Assembly (NCBI GenBank): GCA_008828725.1
Contig: MEHQ01003109.1
Coordinates: 1 to 64,000, forward strand
Direction: 5' to 3'
DNA: 64,000 nt
Source: Saccharina japonica
Lineage: Eukaryota; Sar; Phaeophyceae; Laminariales; Laminariaceae
The notes beneath the pieces were generated by a model, which had not been told where the DNA came from, made no database searches, and saw only the letters and a list, made by a program, of their open reading frames with translations. Made by a program: the position numbers and the translations under genes. The stretch's first letter is position 1, and each line of letters begins with the position of its first letter. Below, in pieces: positions 57,111 through 64,000 of the stretch.

Positions 57111-58149
57111 TACGCGTAGTCATCCAAGCGTCATTTTGATTGTACCTCGTATAGATTGGTGATGTTGACCTTTCCAGTTTTATTTTTACCTTCACATAGC
57201 GTGTAGAGGGGAGCGGAGGGCTCCAGACTATCTGTTTTTTACTGACTTTGATCGCTTTGCGGACCCTTCGGGTTTCACTTTTATTTCAGTATACCTTTTT
57301 TGGGTAAGTTAGCCTGTGACCATGGGAACCGACCGTGTCAAGTGTTGGATTAGTACGGACAGATGGGGGTACTGGATAGAGAGACCGGCACGGTTTTTAA
57401 TGTGAAGACAACAACAACATACGTATATCATACCTGTAAATTCAAATTTCACGTGTGATCAGGTCTACTTTAGCTTCGTATTCGTCTTGGCATTCGCCGT
57501 GGTGTGCTTGGAAGGATGAAAAAGGTCGGTTTCCAATCCACTACGTAGAGCTTCGATGGGGTGCGTCTCTATGATATATAGTCTGGATGCCTTCCCTATC
57601 GTCAGTCGGATCGAGTTTCTAGTGTTTTGTGCTGATTCTGGGGGCGTTTGATACGAGCGCTGAAAACTGCTTCGTTTTCTGTTCGCGGGTTCTAGGAGGT
57701 GCTGCGCTGTGAGCAGCAGCAGCAGCAGCAGCATTAGAGCATTCAATCAACCCAGCATCGGGGAGGTGTTTAGGGTGCTGCTGTGTGGTGTGAGCGTGTG
57801 TTTAGAGGGGTGGAGAGATGCGGTGGGCTTCAAAGACTGTCTTGTTCGAGAAATCCGATCCACGCATCCGTTCGAAAAACGTTGGATCGGATATACGGTA
57901 TTTATTTCTCCATCCCCTCTGTGATCTTCGCCTTTGTTCTCTTTCTCCCTCTTTACTCGTAACTCAGATCCGGGGTCACTAAGTAGACTCTTCTCCTCCC
58001 TCCCCACTACGGTACGCCCCTTGCATTTTTATCGCGAGAAGGTTTCAGCATTTTTCTTCCCTCGTCGACTCTCGTTGATTTGTGCCTACCCACGCTACTA
58101 TTAATAGGCGCTCTCGGCAGCAGTTGGTGTCATTTGAGAATATTTTTTT
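57111..58149. other. No gene recognised; first copy of a local duplication
   Basis: 57930-58130 is repeated at 58495-58675 (AACTCAGATCCGGGGTCAC, then CTCCCCACTACGGT and CCCACGCT). A CAGCAGCAGCAG tract lies at 57713-57731. Confidence 0.5.
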
Positions 58150-58222
58150 CAGTACGGAGGCTCGAATCCTCGACCTCAACCTTAGCTGTCTTCGTGGTTA
58201 ACTGCTAGACCACCGGGGCGAC
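58150..58222 (-). repeat. tRNA-like SINE head, copy 2
   Basis: The minus strand reads GTCGCCCCGG, a perfect A-box TGGTCTAGCAG, TTAACCACGAAG and a T-loop-like GAGGATTCGAGCCTC. The 5' and 3' ends are not complementary and no CCA-adjacent stem forms, so it is a tRNA-derived sequence rather than a working tRNA. It lies between the two halves of the local duplication. Confidence 0.5.
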
Positions 58223-58494
58223 CGGTTGATTCCTCGATCGAAAAGGCTCTTTTCAACAGTGCAGGGAAGCCCGAGTTTGCTTCCAATCGGAAACTAGCGT
58301 TTTCGATCCACGTATCCGATTGCGTAAGAATTGGCCTGGGATCGAAACAAATCTCAAAAGTCACATTTTCAAGCTTGGTGTCATACTATCGATAGTGATG
58401 TATACTACAGCAGTAGTCATGCTTCGATCGCGCGTTCTACGGTGTGTGTGTTTTCGCTCCCATTTATTATCGTCGCCCTTCTTTTCTCTTCCTT

Positions 58495-58675
58495 TCTAGT
58501 AATGGTCGTAACTCAGATCCGGGGTCACAAAGTAGACTCTTCTCTCTCCTCCCCACTACGGTCCGTGCCTTTCATTTTTATCTCAAGAAGACTGCCCTTT
58601 CTTCCCTCGTCGATTCGCATCGAATTGCGCCCACCCACGCTGCTGCAGCAGCGCTCTGCAGCATTTGATTCCGTT
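58495..58675. repeat. Second copy of the local duplication
   Basis: About 85 percent identical by eye to 57930-58130. Where this copy has CTGCTGCAGCAGC, the first copy has CTACTATTAATAGG. Confidence 0.75.
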
Positions 58676-60852
58676 TTTTATTGTAGGTTACTAGAGTACC
58701 CTTTATGTAGTACTATACTAGTAGTAGTATGCCACGTCGTGTCCGTCTATTTAATAGTTGTACTCCAAACTTTCGGTGAAAGCTCCCTTGGAAGCAGCGT
58801 CTGCGGAGGTATGATACCGGTACATGGGCGCTTCCACGGAAGCATGGGAAGCGTCCGTGGGAGCTTCCGTGGCAGCTTCCATGGAAGCTTCCATCTGCTT
58901 CCACTATACCTGGTATAATACCAATAATGCAGGAGGCCGAGTCCTCCTCTTTATCATCTCGTGCTGCATTGCTTTCGGATTGGGCCAATTAAGTTTGTAT
59001 CGCCCCTCTCTGGTAGAGAGGGGAGCAGGGGAACTCGCCGAACTCCGACATAGCCCCGTTGCAGCATCCGTACAAACGCAGGTCGACTACGTACCAGGTA
59101 CAGTAATTGGTATCTCGATGTTTTCTGCTCGTACACTCGTGTCCACTACTACTGCTGTTCATCTTGCTTCAGGTAGTGCCTTGAAATACCTTGAAATATG
59201 GGAACGTATTTTTAGTACATACAAAGGAGGCGTATATTAGATGGGAAACGAGGGGTTCAGGGCGAGGACTGTCCGAGCCCCACCTTTCAGTCTTCCATGA
59301 TGACCTGAATCGGAATAAAGCTGATATTCTACATGTGAGTAGCAAGGAGAAAGTGTTCATTACTGAATATGCGAACCTGGCAGGGGATACCTTCAGTACG
59401 TGTCCCCTATAGGTTAGTCACTTAACAATCAATCTGTATAAACGTGCCCGCTGACAGGAACAGCCTCCGCAAAGCGCAACGGACGAGCACGTGGCTGGCA
59501 GCGATTCGTCGGAGAGCATCGGTGTGTGCCCTTGTGCCCTTCCTCTGTTTCCCAGCGCAAGAAAAGTATTGCCACCGTGCGACTCGATATTCATGTCTAC
59601 TCTATATATGTATACGTGTTCGCATAATGTGTACTATTAATGTTGTATCGTACACGAGTATGATACTACTGCATGCTGAAAGTATGCATACTCTATAAGT
59701 TATTATACCAAGTAGGATGGGCAGTTGTAGAGTATATCATGCATAGAACACGTACGTACCAGGCATTGTATTTCGCTCACAATCAAAGTTTAACCCAGAA
59801 TATGTGTTCCTCGATGGAAGGTATCGATCCACAAAAAAAAAAATCGAAATCAGCCTTGACAGGCTCATAAAACAGAGTATATAAGGGAATTGGTAGTTAG
59901 GGGCGAGGTACCTCGCCTATAAATCCCGATTTTCTTGGATCTTCGATATCTTGAGACTGCCGATGCCGATTATTATTTTTATTTTTTTGTCATCGACGGC
60001 TGTCACAAACGACAATAGGTTACAGTGTAAATTTTGACTGTGAGGGAAGTACATATTCTCTTACAAAACAAAACCCAGTATTTTCGATTTTTATTCCCAT
60101 CGGAAAGGCAATTCTCAATCGAGAAAATCGGCTGTTACTTGTCTGCTGCCTGTTGACTGTTGATCTTATGCCGCTATAGGTGACGCGGAGTTGTTGGGCA
60201 CCCTGACGGGTGAGCATGGTCAGCATGGTCAGGCCATGTGGTCGTCGTCGACAACAGACCAGCCGTCGCCAATACAGGGTGCACGGTAGGTCATCGCCCA
60301 AACATCTCTCAGAATTTTATGATTTTTTTCGAAACATGACGTCACCATTCAGGGTCCACGACACGGCACGACGCCTGTCTGTACACCATGCACCATGCAC
60401 CCCTCCTGTAACTGTATACTAACGCGTTTGCCCACAAGGGGATCAACACACCCGGCGGTGCATGGCATGCATGATGCATGATTTTCTCGCGTGCCGTCTG
60501 ATGTCTCACCGTTCTTTGAAACGTGAGTGCAGTCCAAGCTACGGGGTGTTGGCTGTGCCATCGTGTATGCGAGTAGTGTATACCAGGTATGTCCATACAG
60601 CCGGCCACCCTCACGTGGTGGGATTCAGGGGTATGAATATGTGTAGTGACGTACTCTGCGGCTACCCGGGGTGCATACCCGAGTACAAAATCACCAAAAC
60701 ACGCAGGTTGGGTACCCGGGTGCCTCAGAGTATCTGCCCTACTGGAAATAAACACCCTTGGCGGTTGTATTGCAGTATAGTAGTACTGTAGCACACCCCC
60801 TTCACTGACGAACCGTTCAACCATGACCGCTTGCTTGCCTCGTCGGTGTCAG
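58676..60852. other. No gene recognised
   Basis: A GCTTCC(A/G)TGGAA minisatellite lies at 58826-58905. The rest shows only short overlapping frames. Confidence 0.45.
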
Positions 60853-61102
60853 TGACCAACCTCAAGCCCGCGTGCTCGGTAGAGACGCCGCTTTGTTGGA
60901 AAGCGCGGAAGCTAGCGACGCTTCGTCAGGAGGCGGCCATGTCGAACGTGCCCCGGCGCTTGCCGCTAGCACTGCTGGGGAAGCGGAAGCGGACAGCTGC
61001 GGCTATGAAGGCGATGTTGGCGAGAGCGCGAAGCTTTTTCCTTCAGTGCGGCGTCCAGCGAGCGTGGTTGTTGTCGCTCCTCCCGGGGCTCCAGCCAAGG
61101 CG
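60853..61102 (+). CDS. Putative exon 1 of an unrecognised plus-strand gene
   Basis: The frame reads RDAALLESAEASDASSGGGH, then STAGEAEADSCGYEGDVGES and VVVVAPPGAPAKA, ending at a good donor AAGGCG|GTGAGC at 61102. The start is uncertain: acceptors GTGTCAG| (60853) or CTCAAG| (60867) would both suit, and a stop lies just upstream at 60824. The peptide is Ala/Glu/Ser-rich and probably disordered. A competing basic frame is also open through the region. Confidence 0.45.
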
Positions 61103-61571
61103 GTGAGCTGCCGGCCGTAAGCTGCTACGTACAGTAGGGTAGGCTAGAGTAGAGTGGGGGGGGGGGGTGCGAGTATGTTGGCCCAGACCATACGAAGCAT
61201 ATTGGGAAATCGTGAACAGTATATATCTGATTGTCCACAGCATGGGTTTCAAATGTCGTACTTGAAGCGCGCGTCGTGGTTGCTCGGAAACTCTTCCTTC
61301 TGACCGGACGGGGTCCCCCAACACGCACATGCGCAGCGTTACCGACAAACCCCACTACTCCTGGCTTGCTCGCTGTCGTATGTTGTCCGGGTGTATGGCC
61401 GGGTGGGCGCACTATCCGGACTCGTGCGCCTGAAAAACGGGTACTCGGCTAAGACAACCCCAACCCTTGGTGGCCATGTGTGCTGTACTTTAGACCCTTC
61501 TCGGAATTTCCGAAGCCGCCGCCCCTTGCCGTATATGGTGACAGTCGTGATGCTAACAGTGATGACACCAG

Positions 61572-61781
61572 CGGTGGTGTGGTGATGTTTTGGTCGAACA
61601 GGACGGTGGCGAAGAAGCTGACGACGAGCGTCCAGGAAAGGGAACTGTAAAGCCCCACGTGCACCAGCAGCCGGCGAGCTTAGATATTTCGGGTAGAGGA
61701 AGCGCGTACTTCACCCGCTGTGGGTCCTTGGGAAGAATGTCCGGCGTGGCGGAGGAGAGCCCTTGGGATGCTCTTAATGAG
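61572..61781 (+). CDS. Putative exon 2 of the same gene
   Basis: The acceptor ACACCAG| is at 61572 and the donor AATGAG|GTGGGC at 61781. The exon has 70 codons and is phase 0 at both ends, matching exon 1. It reads GDVLVEQDGGEEADDERPGK, then QQPASLDISGRGSAYFTRCG and AEESPWDALNE. No domain recognised. Confidence 0.45.
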
Positions 61782-63472
61782 GTGGGCAGAGGATTGTGCA
61801 ATCACACTTCGGGGCATGCTTGAGCGCAGCAACGTCGCCGTTTTTTTCCCACCTTACTCCAACAATCACAGCGCTGGAGATGATGTGCATGGTTTGTTTG
61901 CACGAGCGGTATCCAGTGGTCAATGTCCTTCGCCGAAACGGAAGTTGATTAATAATAGTATCTGGAGGCAGCAGCAACGCTCACGACTGTTGGTGATGCC
62001 TCACCATGTACCTTAGCTTCCGATGTTAAACACATCGAACAGAGGATGATCTATCTGATCTATCTACCGTAGATTAATCTAGATCCTATATCTACGGTTA
62101 TGCTGTTTTGTGCAGGATCTGTATCGACCCAAGAAACCTGTGCTAGATTATGGTGATCTTACGGTTCCCACCAGGCGACATGGATCTAGACTATGCAAAT
62201 AATAAAATGTGTTCATGGTAGGGTACCATGTACTTACATTGATATCCTACCCGGGTATAACCTACCAAGGGGTATATTTTAGCTATATTACCGCCCTCCA
62301 TTACCGTATCCGTCGTAATGTTACGTAGTATACGAAGTATGAGACCTTGGATCGTATACTCGGGGAGTCGGGTAGCCTTTAGTTTAGCGCCAAGTGCCTG
62401 GTATACCCTGTTTACTGTTGCGGTTTCTACCCGGGTAGAACGGGGTAGAGTGTACTTACTGGAATATAACACCTACCAAATACATTTGAGCTCCCCAATA
62501 TAATATATACCCGTCTCCACATCACGTGATATAATATTTTGGATGCTATACCCGGGTACGTGGTCGGGTAGCTTTAGTATTGACCTCATTGCCATAACCG
62601 CGGAGCTACCTACCAGGTATCCTACAAACGCACCCTTGCAAATCATACAGCTCATATAGATCATATAGATCGTATGGATGAGGGATCTATCTGCCCTGAA
62701 ATATGTAAATGATGATATGGCGATCTGAGCTGTCGGTAACAGAATCTCAGCTGTCGGCAACAGAATCTGAGCTGTCGGTAACAGACGCATCCTACGGTAG
62801 AGGTGCACCATGTTACAGGGTTTATGGGGCTTCCACTTGAGGAGGTCTACACTAATTGTAAGTACAAAAATGATTTTGGACGGAAATACATACAAGTCCT
62901 ATGCGATTAACACTTCCATGTCCTGAGTATACAATGAAAACAAAAAACACAAGCATGAAATTTCGACGGTTTTGGGTTAAGGAGCCTTAGAAGGTCATTC
63001 AGAAACTATTTCAGCCAAAAAGTGCTCCCTCTATCGTAGCAGGCGTCCGATGTGTGACGGTTTACGGTGATGCTTATAGCTTTCAGCGCGTGCGGATTTT
63101 CCGAGCGATTTACGTGTACGACGTGATCACCGTTCGTTTAGCGAATGCAGTCAGCATGGAGCACGGCTAGTTTATCCGGGTGGTCCCTAGCTGAATTGTA
63201 GGGATTGGCTTCGAAAACCTCACAACGATAGAGTAGTACTTTGGTCATAGCTTTTCAATAATCCCGTTGTACATGCCATAGCCGAAACACTTTGCCGACA
63301 GACGTAGGGCCTCGTACTGCAGTCGTACCACTGTAGTATCATATCTGCTGTTGGATGTGCCTTATACCCTAAACACTTTCGCGCAAAGCGTACATAGGGT
63401 CTCGTACTGTAGTCTAATACGTGAGATTTTTCCCTCTTTGCGTTTGGATGTGCCATTTCCGCCTGTCGTAAG
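61782..63472. other. Possible intron; tandem repeats inside
   Basis: Diverged direct repeats with TACCCGGGTA words lie at 62215-62400 and 62450-62600. A (GAGCTGTCGGTAACAGAATCT)3 array lies at 62727-62787. Sequence related to 39.1-39.2 kb (CAGCCAAAAAGTGCTCC) lies at 62960-63050, and a two-copy repeat of about 100 bp at 63280-63440. Confidence 0.5.
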
Positions 63473-63601
63473 ATGATCCGAGAGCAGGGGTTCCGGCCGG
63501 TGTCGCTGTCACGGCCTGGTGGTGCTATCGTCGTGCCAGACCCAGTCGGCCTGGTAGATACTTTACGCGATGTTATTTTACAGCATGGAGAAAGGGGAAA
63601 G
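63473..63601 (+). CDS. Probable exon of an unrecognised gene (start or internal)
   Basis: Begins ATGATCCGAGAG directly after GTCGTAAG, so it may be a first exon or an internal one behind that AG, and ends at donor GGAAAG|GTGAGC. The 43 codons read MIREQGFRPVSLSRPGGAIV, then VPDPVGLVDTLRDVILQHGE and RGK. Phase 0 at both ends, so it could follow the exon at 61572-61781. Clean composition supports a real gene. Family not recognised. Confidence 0.6.
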
Positions 63602-63808
63602 GTGAGCCCGCCGTATCATATGGTGTACCTATTACATTACGCCGTACGCGCTTCGGTGGTACCAGTATGTGTCTCCATCCTCTCCATGCTCACCGTGGCT
63701 GGCTGTTGTGGGTTGTATGTGCCCACAATGGGGCGCACATCCCCAATGCCCGTCTGTTTCGTGTTTTTTTTATGGGATTTCCTGTAACTACCTAGTGTCC
63801 TGGTGTAG

Positions 63809-63874
63809 TGCTTCCCGTGGTTGCACAATGATGTTGCTAGCGAGGAAGGTATTACACCTGCACGTAGCACTAAC
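63809..63874 (+). CDS. Probable next exon, gene continues past the window
   Basis: The acceptor CTGGTGTAG| is at 63809 and the donor CACTAAC|GTAAGT at 63874. The exon has 22 codons, reading CFPWLHNDVASEEGITPARS, then TN, in phase 0 with the exon ending at 63601 (intron 207 nt, GT..AG). The remaining 126 bp to the window end look intronic. Confidence 0.6.
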
Positions 63875-64000
63875 GTAAGTAGTTTCCATTTGTCTAGGAG
63901 GGGCGTGTGCTGTGTGCAGTGTGCAGGCACCCATTGGTCTCGAGACAGGGCCACAACCAGACACGCCGATGTTTCTAAAACTGTTACCGGTGTACGAGGT

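Noticed and set aside
58150..58222. Functional tRNA gene
   Set aside because: A and B boxes are present but the acceptor stem does not pair, and the anticodon arm is not convincing.

Overview
The window is nuclear DNA from a eukaryote. It has no operons, ribosome-binding sites or dense gene packing. The few recognisable genes are split into short exons with GT..AG introns, and most of the sequence is transposon debris, tandem repeats and microsatellites. A PAPS-type sulfotransferase gene with very long introns, TTAGGG-type interstitial repeats, many G/C homopolymers and a mix of copia, LINE, Helitron, hAT, piggyBac-like and PIF-like elements would fit a large-genome alga, for example a brown alga or a related stramenopile. 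That lineage is inference: nothing here is diagnostic, and no organelle or rRNA gene is present.

Layout. 0-11 kb: repeats and transposons. These are a palindromic TTAA-flanked MITE at 821-917, a 2.2-kb diverged satellite at 1600-3835, an element with a perfect 23-bp inverted repeat at about 5058-5994, a complete hAT-like element with an 8-bp target duplication at 6060-7927, and a broken LINE reverse transcriptase on the minus strand at 8899-10200. 11.4-12.65 kb: an unrecognised plus-strand coding locus rich in charged and Q residues. 13-23 kb: two copies of a 510-bp element headed by a G run, a 173-bp hAT MITE, a 750-bp array of TACTCCGAGTA palindromes, Helitron-related sequence and 1,248 bp of uninterrupted (CTGT)n. 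23.7-28.2 kb: a decayed Ty1/copia retrotransposon. 30.3-31.8 kb: an element with inverted repeats of about 475 bp.

34.9-44.3 kb (minus strand): a sulfotransferase gene with five exons identified from sequence. Its introns hold many of the repeats, and two introns carry 'echo' copies of the adjoining exon start. 45.7-48.6 kb (minus): three probable exons of one or two further genes, one of them beta-propeller-like. 46.2-47.8 kb: a tandem array and nested PIF/Harbinger-like MITEs. 49.4-52.0 kb: the endonuclease half of a LINE (minus) with a 415-bp MITE inside it. 52.6-54.4 kb: a tRNA-like SINE head and a repeat family carrying telomere-like tracts. 54.8-57.1 kb: a structurally complete non-autonomous Helitron filled with a dimeric tandem repeat of about 222 bp. 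60.85-63.87 kb (plus): four phase-compatible exons of an unrecognised gene that probably continues past the right end.

The only gene with an assignable reaction is the sulfotransferase (sulfate transfer from PAPS). The other genes cannot be tied to a pathway. I found no coherent novel multi-gene system. The most unusual signals are the exon echoes in the sulfotransferase introns, the palindrome array, several strongly over-represented short words, and the very long perfect CTGT tract.
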